Positions 48,750 through 58,338 of a DNA stretch of 64,000 bases are shown piece by piece; positions within the stretch are counted from its first letter, which is position 1, and every line of letters starts with the position of its first letter. Position numbers and translations under genes: made by a program. This stretch comes from Protea cynaroides. Lineage: Eukaryota; Streptophyta; Magnoliopsida; Proteales; Proteaceae. A model generated the notes under the pieces. The model was not told the origin of the DNA. It made no database searches and was given only the letters and a program-made list of their open reading frames with translations. The stretch covers positions 59,261,007 through 59,325,006 of the forward strand of contig CM053269.1 of NCBI GenBank assembly GCA_028583415.1. The letters run 5' to 3'.

Positions 48750-51700
48750 TGAGAGTTTTTACAGACGTGAAGTGACTCAACCTCGGCGATTTGAACGGAT
48801 CCCTATTTATAGCCGTGGAAGTGGTTTGATTAGGAGATTGATCTCTATAAGTGCGATTGAGGTGGCACTTCTTTGTGGTGGACGTGTCAATGACGTAGAT
48901 CACACAACACTCCAGATTCACCTCTCCTCTTCATCATTCCTATTTTTACCCTTTGTGAAACATTATCTTCTATATCACCTTTTTTTATTTATGATTGAAC
49001 TTAGATACCTAAAATAATCACTTACAGTATCTCCCTCGCATTAATTTTCACCACCTCATAATCCATCATTGTGTGTCTACCATATACCCTGTCTTTGTTT
49101 TACTCATCTTAAAGCCTTTTGATTCCGATATTGATCTTCGTAACTCCAACTTGGCATTAATCCATGTTTTTGTCTCATCCACCAAAACAATATCATGAAC
49201 AAAAAGCATGCACTAAGGAACATATGGAGGTTTTTCTTGCATTCTCTATATCTTCCCATGAGTTTCATAAGTAAATAGTTTATGTTGTGGATCTGCCTGG
49301 CATAAAACCAATTTGACATTTTCCTTGTGTGCATGATCTTATTGAACAGCTTGGTTAACCAAGATACTATATATATTCCTAGGCTCTTTCATACTTCTAT
49401 TCAGACCTCATTTGGGCCTGATGTTTTGCCTACATTCATCATCCTTAAAGCTTCTTTCACTTCTGACATCCTAATTTTTCGTATATACCTACGACCTGTG
49501 ATGTCTTGATGGGTAATGCAGCCTTTTGTGCCACTATTACTCGAAGTGTTTTCATTTAGTAGGCTGTATAAATAATCATTCCGGCTCTCATTAATGTCTT
49601 CATCCCTTACTAGAACTTTGCATCTACACTTTTAATACTTATAACATGGTCTAAATCTCTACTCCTTTCCCTCATCTTAGCTATTATATATATATATATA
49701 TATATATCTTTTTCTCCTTCCGAAACCGGCAAAATCTCATGGTCTTGGTTGAAATTTCGACAAAGGCCTATCAATACATATCCCTTCTATAGATTGTTTT
49801 ACTTTGGTCCAACCAAAAACCTCAAATCTTCTCAAAATGGGTTGAAATGTGAAACACCGAAATTTCAAAAGTTCAGCAGAACACCTACAATTCGAAATTT
49901 CAACCGATATCACACATGTCATTTCATCTCAGCTCAATCGAAGTCAGCAGAATTTTTGCAATTTTGCCGAACTTTTATTAAGTTCTTGTTCTATGTTTGA
50001 TACAGAATCCTATGTGATGGCAAAAGGTCAAGTTTGTTGCAGATTTTTCCAATTGTGAACATGACAGCATTAAATATTGACCGACCTAACCCGAACCACG
50101 CATCCAAACATTTGATGGACTTACTCATTTCCTAAGCTAATAAGACTGGGACCTGGTGAGTGTGGGCCTTATAAAATTTTCTACACCGGACCAGACCCTG
50201 AGAAGGATCACAACAAATCCTACCAATGGTGTGACCAAAAAGCTCTTGGTTCTGATCTTCCCATTGTCATCTCCACATATAATAGATTCAGCAGGTCCAG
50301 ATTATAGAATATGACGAGGCAATAGGTGTGAGAAAATATGGGAAAGGAGAAGTGTGTGTAAACAGAGGTTGAAGAAGTGATGCTGTGAATTAGGTTTCAA
50401 AGAAAATGATAGAGGGAAGAACTCTAGTAGAAAAAAATAACAAAAGGAATATGAAGAGTGATGAACAAGATTAGAGGAGATATATTGCCGTGCAGGTTAT
50501 TTGAGGATGAGAGAATAGAGCTTGCTAAAAAAGGGAACAAAAAAAAAAAAGTCCATGTTGTTGACTTGTAGTACTATGTTTAAATTCTTACCTAAGATCA
50601 CCTAAAATGAGAAATCCAAATACTGTAAATGACCATCTCATCTAAACTTTCTAATAACCAGAATAAAAAAAATACTAAATTGATCAAGAAAGTAGAATGA
50701 GACGCATGATATCAATTCTTGATATGGATATAAAAATATTTCTGTGCAAAACTGTAATGAACTGATACATTAGATACGCAGGCTGCCAAAACCCAAAAAT
50801 CTTAGTTTTTGAAAGAAAACTTGTTCCTACTCTGATTTTTTGGCCAAAACCTAAGTGGATCCCATCTATTCACAAAAACAATCTAGAAGGGGTCATTAAA
50901 TAAGTAAAAATTTTGCACTTGACAATAAAGATTTAATCACATAAATTTTTCTTAATCAAATCTTCTTGCATAATTGCTTCTAATTACTTATTAGTAGGTT
51001 TATATTTCCCTTGCCTATGAATCCTTGGTTCTTGCCCATTTACACTTGATTCTTGGTAGGTGCACAAAGCTTAAGAGTGGTCTTCCCAGTGGTCTTCCCA
51101 TACTCAAGATCTGAAAATGTAGAAGTTCAAATTTGCCCCCAATTTGATACCTGGGAGGTATCACATTCATAGTTTTCAAGGCGACAAGGCGACCCTAGGC
51201 GATGGAGGCCGACCTGGGCACCTAAGCGCCTAGGCGTTCCTGATGTTGTTTTTTTTTTGCCTAAAATATCAATTCTATATTTATGTTTATACTTTTATTA
51301 CTTTATATATTAAATGCAACAATGGAATATGCTACATAAAGAACTAACATTTAACTATTTAAGACATAACCTAATATGAGAAAAATAAACAAAGAATGAT
51401 TAAACTATAAAATGTAAGAACTAAAAAAGCACAAAGCAATAAACTAAAAACATAATACCATATAAAATAAGAAACAAGAGTGCAAGTCAAAAAGAAAAGA
51501 AAAAGACAGTTGCAGAGAGGTATGGAGCAGACCAGCAGAGAACAAAAAAAAAAAGTTGCAGACTGCAGAGTAGAGAGGTAGAAGAAGAAGAACCGAGCAG
51601 AGAGGAGGAAGAAGAAGAAGAATGGAGCAGACCAGTCACCAGTAGAGAAAAAAAAGGAAAGAAAAAAAGATATTGCAGAGCAGAGAGAGGTAGATGAAGA

Positions 51701-54700
51701 AGAGAGAGAAGGAAGAAGAAGAAGAATGGAGCACCAGGCTACCAGCAGAGAAAAAAAAAGCAGAGAGGTAGAAGAAGAAGAAAAAGAACAGAGTAGAGAG
51801 GAAGAAGAAGAATGGAGCACCAGTAGAAAAAAAAAAAGACGACGCAAAAAAAAAAAAAAAAAAGAAAGACGTTGCAGAGAAGAAGAACAGAGCAGAGAAG
51901 AGGAAGAAGAAGAAGAATAGAGCAGACGAACAGAGAAAAAAAAAAGATGCAAAAAAAAAAAAAAAAACTTTGCAGAGCAGACTCAGCAGATAGGGAAAAG
52001 AAGAAGAAAAGGGCAGAATAACAGATAAAAAAAAAAACTTTGCAAGGTAGGAAAAAAAAAATCGTTGCAGAGAGAAGAAGAAGAAGAAGAAGAAGAAGAA
52101 GAGGAGGAAGAAGAAGCACAGAGCAGAGCAGAGAGGAAGAAGAAGAAGAGAAAGAAAAACAGAGCATAAAAGAGTAGAAGACACGATATTAAAAAAAAAA
52201 AAGTTGCGCAGAGAGGAAGAAGAAGAAGAAGAAGAGAGCAGATAAGAAGAAGAAGACGAAGAAGACGAAAAAGAAGAAGAGAGCAGAGAAGACGAAGAAG
52301 AAGAAAAAGAAGAAGAGAGCAGAGAAGAAGAAGAAGAAGAGAGCAGAGAAGAAGAAGAAGACGAAAAAGAAGAAGAGAGCAGAGAAGAAGAAGAAGACGA
52401 AGAAGAAGAAGAAGAGACAGATTAATAGACTTGAAGAAAAAAAAAAGACTTGCAGAGTTGCAGAAGAAGAAAAAGACGATATTCAAAAAAAAAAAAGTTG
52501 CAGAAGAAGAAGAAAGAACTATTTCATATAAAATAAAAACTATAATGCAAACATACCTGATGCCGACCGTTGAAAGCAAAGTAGGAAACCAAATCGCCGG
52601 AATATTCGCCGGAATAGGAAGAAGAACAGACTTTGCCTTCAAGAGTTTCCTTCTCTTTCACGCTTCAATCGCCAAAGTACTCTGGCTTCTCTTCTCTTCT
52701 CTTCTCTTCTACGGTATCTACCTTATATAGCCCCTGATCCCATGTATTGGTGTACAATATATTATTGTACACCAAACCAATGTAAAATTTAGTTTTAGAA
52801 TCTTATTAAAAAAAAGCAAATAATAGTTAAAGTAATATAATAATTATTTTAATTTAATAAAAAACTATAATAAGTTGTATAAGGCGACCGCCCAGGTCCA
52901 AGGCGACGCCTAGGCGTCACCCAGACATCCTGGGCGCTCGCCTTTCGAACTACCACTAGGCGAGTGACCGCCCAGCCCCTTCTTTTGAGCCCGGACACCT
53001 AGGCGATGCCTTGACAACAATGATCACATTAGCCTCCCCCCCCCTTCCTTCTCTCTTTGTCTCTATCTCCCCTTAAAAGAATTTCATCCCTGAAATTAAA
53101 ATAAAAGTATTCCTCAAGAATCAGTAAGATTCATACTTCATTTTTTTTATCATCCAGTTCAGTTATGTTGTTCTTTACTTAACTATAATGGTCAAACTAG
53201 TCCCTATGTTGATACTTGGGGTATCAAATGAAATCCTAGAATTCGAGAAATAGATTCAGAACCAATTATAGCCTCATTCTCCTTCCTCCGTTAACCTCTT
53301 GCCTTCTGTTGCCCCCCTGCTCTTCTTATTTTGCAACAAGCAGGGATGATGATTACCAGTTTATTAGATTTCTGATTGGTTCTCTCTCTCTACATCAATA
53401 TTTAGGTGCTTAATAGAAGGGTTCGCCTCTCAGTGTGTTGCTGTTGTGTGGGTTTGTACCTAACCAAGAAGATGTAGGTGGTACTTGCAGGGATGGGGGT
53501 TGCGGGAGGAAGAAGATTATAAAATTTTTCTTCACATAAGCATACCAAACCTATTTGTCATTCTATAATCCATTAGGCCTAGAAGTTACCAAATGCATTT
53601 TTATTTTTTATGGAAAATGATTTTCATAAATACTTTTTTATAAGTAGATCATTAACAAAAACAAAAATGATACCAAAGAGAGCTTTAGTGCCTCTTTGAT
53701 ACATCTTCGAGATATTTGTTTAAACTTGTTTTTAGATATGCTACCTAATACCGATAGTACTATAAATAGTAAATAATGGATTTACTAAAAAAAATATAAT
53801 ATTAACATAGGCCTCGGATAACCTTCAACAAAGACCATTATTGTGATATTAATTCGTAGAAAGAAATTTAATTATCCCCTATTTTTTGACATTTGATTTT
53901 TTGACATTTGAAAACAGCCTCAAAATAGAGAGTACTATGTCCATTCTACTTCTCTGGTTCCTCATAGTAACTCGGCTTTTTTGTCACTGTTGATTAGTGC
54001 AGTGTCCAAAATGCTCCTGTGGTTCTCGCTTGCAAACTCATTGGAACCCTTGGCAATGTGAAAGTTTTTTTTTTTAATTCAAAAATTTGGGAGTGATGAT
54101 CATGGACGGCAGTCTAAACATCTAGCCATGTGTGGGTATTTAGCTCTGCCACGTGGCAACTCAAACAGGGCTGAAATTTTGTGGACAAGTAAACCCCTGC
54201 TCACATGTTCCGTATTAGCCCAATCGAAGTTGGCTAAGTGCCGAAACAAAACATTCTAGGACTACTAAAAGAGTGCATTGGACTACCAAGGGGGTGCATG
54301 GATATGTGTGGGAGGGTCAATGATTGAATTTGAATCTGAAAATTCTGCAAATGCCAATGTAGACCACTCTCTGAATATCCAACAGTCAGATTTTCCACTT
54401 CACTCCTCCACAAGGCAGAACAAGGTGCCGACATCCACGTATTCTCTTGGTGGGTTGAGGTTCATTGTGGTTCACCAAACCTTATTGACTTGAAATTTAA
54501 GAATGATACTAAAACAGACTCTACTTCCCACTGTCATATTTTCATACCAAGAGAAGCTTAGCCTTGTTGACTTCTTGTTATCTCTCATGTGATTTTGCCC
54601 TTGTAGTTTGGTAGGGTTCTGTGGCTCTCTGGTCCTTCAGCTGCATCAAACTGAGATTTCTCTGTTTTTCATTTCTTATTTAGTCTTATAAAAACCAGAT

Positions 54701-56751
54701 GGATGCAGGAAAAATATGAGGCGGCCATGGCATCATTTGCCCAAATGGAGAAGCGGGCAGTCATGGCAGAAACAATGCTGGAAGCTACATTGCAATACCA
54801 ATCTGGCCAATTTAAAGCACAACACTCTCCCAGGTACATTTAAAAAGAATATGTAATTATTATTAGTGCGCTCTGGATTTCTGATGACTCTTGATGTCTG
54901 TAAACATCACTGTTTCAAAAAGAAGGTAAAAAGCATGGGGAGAGGAACCTATTTTGTGCTCAAAGTGTAAATAATTGTAGTTCTTTGTGTGTTGTTTCTG
55001 TTATGGGTATGGGGTTTATTTGTACTTGGTTTATATTTTTAGATACTGATGTTCTACTTAAGAAAAAGGGAAAAGAAAATAAAGAGGAAAAACGTTAGAT
55101 ACTGATGTTCTTCCTCTCCATAAATCACGTCTGTCATGAATTGGTGTTTATTGAAGTTGTATGTGGTGGTGTAGATCAGTGCAGCAGGAGCCTGCACAGG
55201 ACATACCCACAAGAAAAATCAGTTTGCTTTCTAGACCATTTGGACTTGGCTGGCGCGACAGGAACAAGGTAAACCTTTTTAAACATAATTTGGTTTCCAT
55301 TTAAATTTTGTGAATAATTCTAAAAAAAGTACAGCCAAAATTCGCCCTGAATCTGTTTTGATTTGATACTTTTGAAAATTCACTTTTTCCTCCTTGAGGT
55401 ACCATAAATAATTCAGGAAGCAACTAATTCAGCCAAAATATTTGAAACCTTTTTTCAGGGGTAAAATGATTTACGAGGAATAAATCACATGCTAAGGCAA
55501 GAGATAAGTAGTGAACGTTTCTTGTAATTTTAAATAATGACCAAATGCCCCCAATTTCTGTGAGAAGGATGGTAACCATCACATGTTGCCAGTTATCTTT
55601 CCCAAATTATTCCTCCTTTTTCCCTTAATTTTCTTTGAGATGCCATAAACACTCTTTGGAGCCTAACTGAAATTGGATGATTTTGTCTTAACAATCCACC
55701 ATGGTAGTAGAAATCTTCTTTGATAGTAACCTTGAACCCCTCTCTCTCTCTCTGCCTCCTATTTCTTTAAGTTCTATGTGTCTGTTTGCAACTAGGCATT
55801 TTAGAACATGATTTTGGGACAACTTGATTTTTGAAGTTGTAGGTGTTGATATTGGGGGTTTTGTGGCTTTAGGGTTAGAAGACAATTTTTGTGTGGCTAT
55901 ATATATAGTCTATGTTGATTGGAGGTTTTAAGGTTTAATATCTAATGTAGGGTTCCATCCCCTCCAAATGAAGGGATTGGAAGGAATACAGTAGTCAGCA
56001 CCAATAGAGACAAGAATATTACTTTAGATTGTTCATCATGCACATATGTATCAGTTGGAGGTGGGATGACATAAACTCAGCTTGTTTGGATAATCTGACT
56101 GTTTGATTCATGCACATGTTTCTTAGGCCTACTTTAGTGTAGTTTTTACTTGTCCAGAGAGATCCAATTTGCCAGGAATTTTTATCCAAGCAAGCTAATC
56201 TTCTTTCTAGGGGATTTCTGTACTAGTAGGGGCCACAAGCCTTTGGACTATAAAATATGGGCCGACTTTCCTTTTCACCATTATTTTCTCCAATGATTTC
56301 TTTGTTCTCATTTACTCCCCCTATCTTGTCTCTCATCTCTACAATTCTTCACTGCTATTCAGTTCCGTTTCTCTCTGTGCCTGGGATTTCTCTTCCTTCA
56401 TTCCCTTTGCATCAAGTGAAGAGGAAAGCTCTTTCCTATCTACTTACGAGGCACTTGGGATTGGGGAATCTCTTGCGAAAGTACTGTTCTTCTGTATTTC
56501 ATAAATAATTATCAGTTCAGTATTGTTTGGAAATTCACTTTGTAAGTTAATGTCTTGAGTTTAAAACCATGGCTTGCTGAAAATATACTTAAGAATTTCA
56601 TGTTCAACATCATCTTTTATCCTAATATTTGTTGATTTATTGAGTGCAACAGGGGAAATTGAGCAATGCTGAGGAGCCAAGTGGGGGCAACTCCAACGTG
56701 TCAGTTCCGAGCACAGTTACACTGCATGACATGAATGGTGAGCAAGAGTGA
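33600..56751 (+). CDS. TBC-domain RabGAP, 3' part: coiled-coil and C-terminus (7 exons)
   Basis: Exons are 33600-33661, 41541-41610, 44981-45061, 45560-45661, 54709-54833, 55175-55268 and 56653-56751, together 633 nt (210 codons plus TGA). Phases agree and all internal junctions are GT-AG. The protein opens VVWLKVELCRLLEEKRS and continues as a long coiled coil (AEELETALMEMVKQDNR, VEQLEQEVAELRQALADKQ, EDARRFAEQDAAAQRYA, EKYEAAMASFAQMEKR). A tail follows with KISLLSRPFGLGWRDRNKG. This is the standard C-terminal half of the plant RabGAP whose TBC half ends at 28,494. The exon(s) that should join the two, covering the end of the TBC domain and the linker before VVWLK, are missing. There are no stops or frameshifts in these exons. 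Without an upstream start of its own, this part can be expressed only through the broken gene or a new promoter. Confidence 0.88.
34217..35105 (-). mobile_element. hAT-like non-autonomous element 1, TSD CTGCAGCC
   Basis: The ends are CAAGGTTTAAAATCT on the left and, reverse-complemented from the right, CAAGGTTCAAAATCC. Identical 8-bp CTGCAGCC copies flank it (34,209-34,216 and 35,106-35,113). Eight-bp duplications and CA-starting ends are typical of hAT transposons. A minus-strand coding remnant (about 34,720-34,910) contains SWEAYVAQLEDN and QLSQMYDN and matches the corresponding part of element 2. A repeated CTTCAGYGAGAAGACYGAGA motif lies near the right end. Confidence 0.85.
36596..37709 (-). 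mobile_element. hAT-like non-autonomous element 2, TSD GTTAGGAT
   Basis: The left end is CAAGGTTTAAAATCTCG. The reverse-complemented right end is CATGGAATAAAATCTCG. The 8-bp GTTAGGAT is duplicated exactly on both sides (36,588-36,595 and 37,710-37,717). The interior aligns with element 1 through CTCGGTGGCCAAA, ATAAACACATTTAGAG and CTTTGTGGTTGTTTGGGTTTA. A minus-strand frame at 37,057-37,377 is open over 106 codons and contains SWEDYVAQLEDNLRRQLSQI, the same block as in element 1. It is inserted in the gypsy-like element, so it is younger than that element. Confidence 0.88.
37735..39240 (-). pseudogene. Ty3/gypsy gag remnant with degenerate zinc knuckle
   Basis: Minus-strand pieces read GPEAFLDWLTKVEKVF (about 38,960-39,015), typical of the gypsy gag core. 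Then, after a broken stretch, comes YRNCGEKGHFSNRCLLK (about 38,395-38,450), a CCHC zinc knuckle whose first cysteine position is occupied by tyrosine. A further low-complexity stretch at 37,735-37,990 may be the end of gag. Stops and frame changes separate the pieces, so no gag protein can be made. Confidence 0.7.
39381..39393 (-). other. Primer-binding site of the gypsy-like element (initiator tRNA-Met type)
   Basis: On the minus strand the sequence is TGGTATCGAAGCC. This is the usual plant retrotransposon site TGGTATCAGAGC (complementary to the 3' end of initiator tRNA-Met) with small differences. It lies just inside the presumed end of the right LTR, which fixes the element's orientation. 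Confidence 0.6.
42480..43020 (+). repeat. Purine-rich degenerate minisatellite in RabGAP intron
   Basis: About 540 bp consist almost entirely of G and A on the plus strand, punctuated by short ATAACC, TTACC or ATTAC spacers every 20-35 bases. The apparent unit is about AGGGAGAGGGGAGATAACCG with many variants. Non-coding. Confidence 0.75.
45861..46855. mobile_element. PIF/Harbinger-like (Tourist-type) element carrying a CCA tract, TSD TTA
   Basis: The left end is GGGCCTGTTTGATAAAACTT. The reverse-complemented right end is GGGCCCGTTTGATAAAACTT. The inverted repeats continue through CTTCTGGATTCT-type sequence for about 50 bp. The trinucleotide TTA flanks both sides (45,858-45,860 and 46,856-46,858). 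G-rich ends with a TTA duplication are typical of PIF/Harbinger elements. Non-repeat arms of about 200 bp, which share GGAGTAGAA, TTGATAA and TGGAATCCA motifs, enclose a CCA-triplet tract of about 0.57 kb. There is no transposase. Confidence 0.85.
46095..46660. repeat. CCA/CAC triplet tract (about 0.57 kb)
   Basis: CCA triplets (and CAC/ACC phases) dominate, with interspersed GCC, GCT and ATC variants. Every frame is open by composition alone, giving Thr/His/Pro-rich strings on the plus strand and Gly/Val-rich strings on the minus strand. These are not genes. The tract is wholly inside the PIF/Harbinger-like element. Confidence 0.95.
47063..47256 (+). repeat. Tandem duplication, period 97 bp
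   Basis: Two adjacent copies share AATAATCNCAC, GCACCTATRGTTTGCAACTT, AGCAGTATACA and GTTCACCTTGTGTAATATT with few differences. The segment is distantly similar to the interior of hAT-like elements 1 and 2 (AAGCTTGATACTTTAGGGAA at about 47,010 and its counterpart in element 1), so it may be part of a third, more decayed relative. Confidence 0.8.
48615..48893 (-). repeat. LTR-like insert inside the LINE
   Basis: This block interrupts the LINE reading frame. On the minus strand it contains GGCTATAAATAGGGATCC (TATA box context), then a CT-rich stretch, then ACTGACTTGAGCATCGGAG, a motif common near the ends of short gypsy-type or TRIM LTRs. It is about 280 bp. Exact ends and a target duplication could not be fixed. 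Confidence 0.45.
48699..48749 (+). repeat. GA microsatellite
   Basis: A run of about twenty-five GA dinucleotides with two interruptions, inside the LTR-like insert. Confidence 0.9.
49683..49707. repeat. TA microsatellite
   Basis: An uninterrupted AT alternation of about 25 bp. Confidence 0.9.
51168..53022. mobile_element. hAT-like non-autonomous element 3 carrying a GAA tract, TSD ATCACATT
   Basis: The left end reads CATAGTTTTCAAGGCG. The reverse-complemented right end reads CATTGTTGTCAAGGCA. Both continue into CGCCTAGGCG-type subterminal repeats (for example 51,179-51,240 and 52,880-53,010). The 8-bp ATCACATT is duplicated on both sides (51,160-51,167 and 53,023-53,030). The end sequence differs from elements 1 and 2, so this is another family. 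The middle is a GAA-rich tract of about 1 kb, and no transposase remains. Confidence 0.85.
51480..52520. repeat. GAA-rich tract (about 1 kb)
   Basis: The plus strand is nearly all purine: GAA/AAG triplet arrays alternate with poly-A runs and GCAGAG spacers (a recurring TTGCAGAGCAGAGAG-like unit). Long open frames on the minus strand (Phe/Leu/Ser-rich) follow from composition and are not genes. Confidence 0.93.
53031..54708. other. RabGAP intron, nothing recognised
   Basis: AT-rich intron sequence between hAT-like element 3 and the exon at 54,709. Short open frames only, with no transposon ends found. Confidence 0.5.
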
Positions 56752-58338
56752 GAAAAATAGAAAACAATTGAAATCAATTTGAGATTGATTCGGGAGCTCC
56801 CCTAGTTCCTCTCCATCGACCCTGCTGATGTTATATATATCCCATGATTTTACTAGATGGAGTTTTCCATGCACGGGTTTGTATAAATACGCATAGGCTG
56901 GTTTGGGTAATGAGATCTGTATCAATGTCAATCCAAGAGCTGAAAATATCGGTTCTTTCTATTTGTAATTTGTTAGCTTAGAATCGATTTAATGACAGGC
57001 CATCATTATTTGTTCATTTATTAATAAAAATAATAGATAAGAAAGAGAAAAAAAAAACTTGGTTCTTTCTCTTTATTTTCCAGCTTAGCTTTATTTGTTT
57101 GGATAGAGAAAACATGATTCTCAGTAGTATAACAGTTATAGGATCTTCCCCACCCCCCCAACCCAAATATATATTTTTTAATTGGGACTATATTTGGTTC
57201 TCACAGGGCGATTGATACGATATTTTATGTCAGCATTACGCATATTTGCTGGTAACATGCGTTTTCATTTACACAAACGATTGGGAAAGTCAAATAAAAG
57301 CATTGAGTCATCCTACACCGTCAAATGCGTTATGGTTTATATGAGAGTTACATTTCCGGTGTTGCTTGTTGCGTGGGAGGCTCAGTACACGAGTATTATT
57401 AATTCAACTTATGCTATGACGGGCCAGACTTTTAGAATCCAATAAAATGGAAGAGCAATGTGAAAAGTTTAGTAGGAAATGCACGCCCCATACATCCCTC
57501 AACATACCCTCTTCTCAATTGGTCTTCAAATGTGCATTAAACTTGGCAGAATTTTGCTCAGGTAAATTGTATCTAATTTTTTTTTTTTTTCAAGGAGAAC
57601 TAATCTTGACAATAGAGAGAAAGTTGAGGCACTTGCTCATTAGTTATCAGTCCTTTTAGCTCGTAGCAGATCCCACACACAGAAAGGGACAAGGAATAAG
57701 AAACTAATTAATCTAATATCTTAAAGAGCTAAGAGTTCACCTGATGCACTTGTAGTTGAACTAGCTTATAGACTTCTGATGCAAAATGTAAGCACTACAA
57801 AGCTTAAGTGTGTTTGGAGGACATAACCACTGTACATATCTCATTTTTCTTGTGCAAAACCGGGACTGACACATGAGGGCATTTGGTAATTACCCTTTTT
57901 CTCTCCCCGACTCCCCCCTCTGAAAAGACATCTGTATGAACAGTTAATTAAAAGTTTAAACTTAGGTAGGTAAATTCCAGTGGACAGATGGAAGGGGAAC
58001 AGGAAAAATAAGGAAACCTGCATACGTAAAAATTAAATTCAATTAAACTATAGGAGACAACAAGGTTTAGATAAACACATAGATACAAGGACCCAAACTC
58101 ACATGTACAGCGAAAGGAGAGGTAAAAAATGAGGCAGTGGAGTGACAAAACTCAAATTCCTGGTCACATCATATGGAAATAAAGTGGGAAAGGTTAAGGC
58201 ACCTGTTATCTGAGGAGATGCAAAATTTGACAAACAGAAACCACCAGCCAACATGCATAGCAGTGAAGGCTCTGATGCATGTGATCGTCAAAACCATCAG
58301 ATGGATGACTTCAAATGCTCACAATGGTTTGAGTAGTC
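56752..58338. other. Convergent intergenic region between the RabGAP and kinase genes
   Basis: The RabGAP stop (56,749-56,751) and the kinase stop (58,339-58,341) face each other across about 1.6 kb, so both 3' untranslated regions lie here. An AATAAAAAT-type signal is present near 57,022. No other gene was recognised. Confidence 0.5.

Larger units (their letters stand above)
48140..49650 (-). mobile_element. RTE-type LINE, 3' part of the reverse transcriptase
   Basis: Minus-strand coding pieces are, in order, DIVLVDET and NAKLELRRSI (about 49,130-49,200), YFRYLSSIINKKGDIED and GESGVLCD (48,890-49,020), then YSIVIQPAMMYGAECWAVK, VAEKRMLRWMCG, RNDYIRADL and KGRPKMT (48,280-48,612). This is the C-terminal end of an RTE-clade LINE reverse transcriptase. 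The 3' end (about 48,140-48,190) carries the usual RTE tail resembling CCCCATTTAGTTGGGATAAA. The frame is broken by stops and by an inserted LTR-like segment (48,615-48,893). A segment like CATCACTAACTACC occurs at 48,140 and again near 48,072, on both sides of a CA microsatellite. Confidence 0.8.

Noticed and set aside
51371..52642. Minus-strand open frames of 140-220 codons rich in Phe, Leu and Ser
   Set aside because: They are translations of the GAA tract complement; the hydrophobic look is an artefact of TTC/TTT codons.
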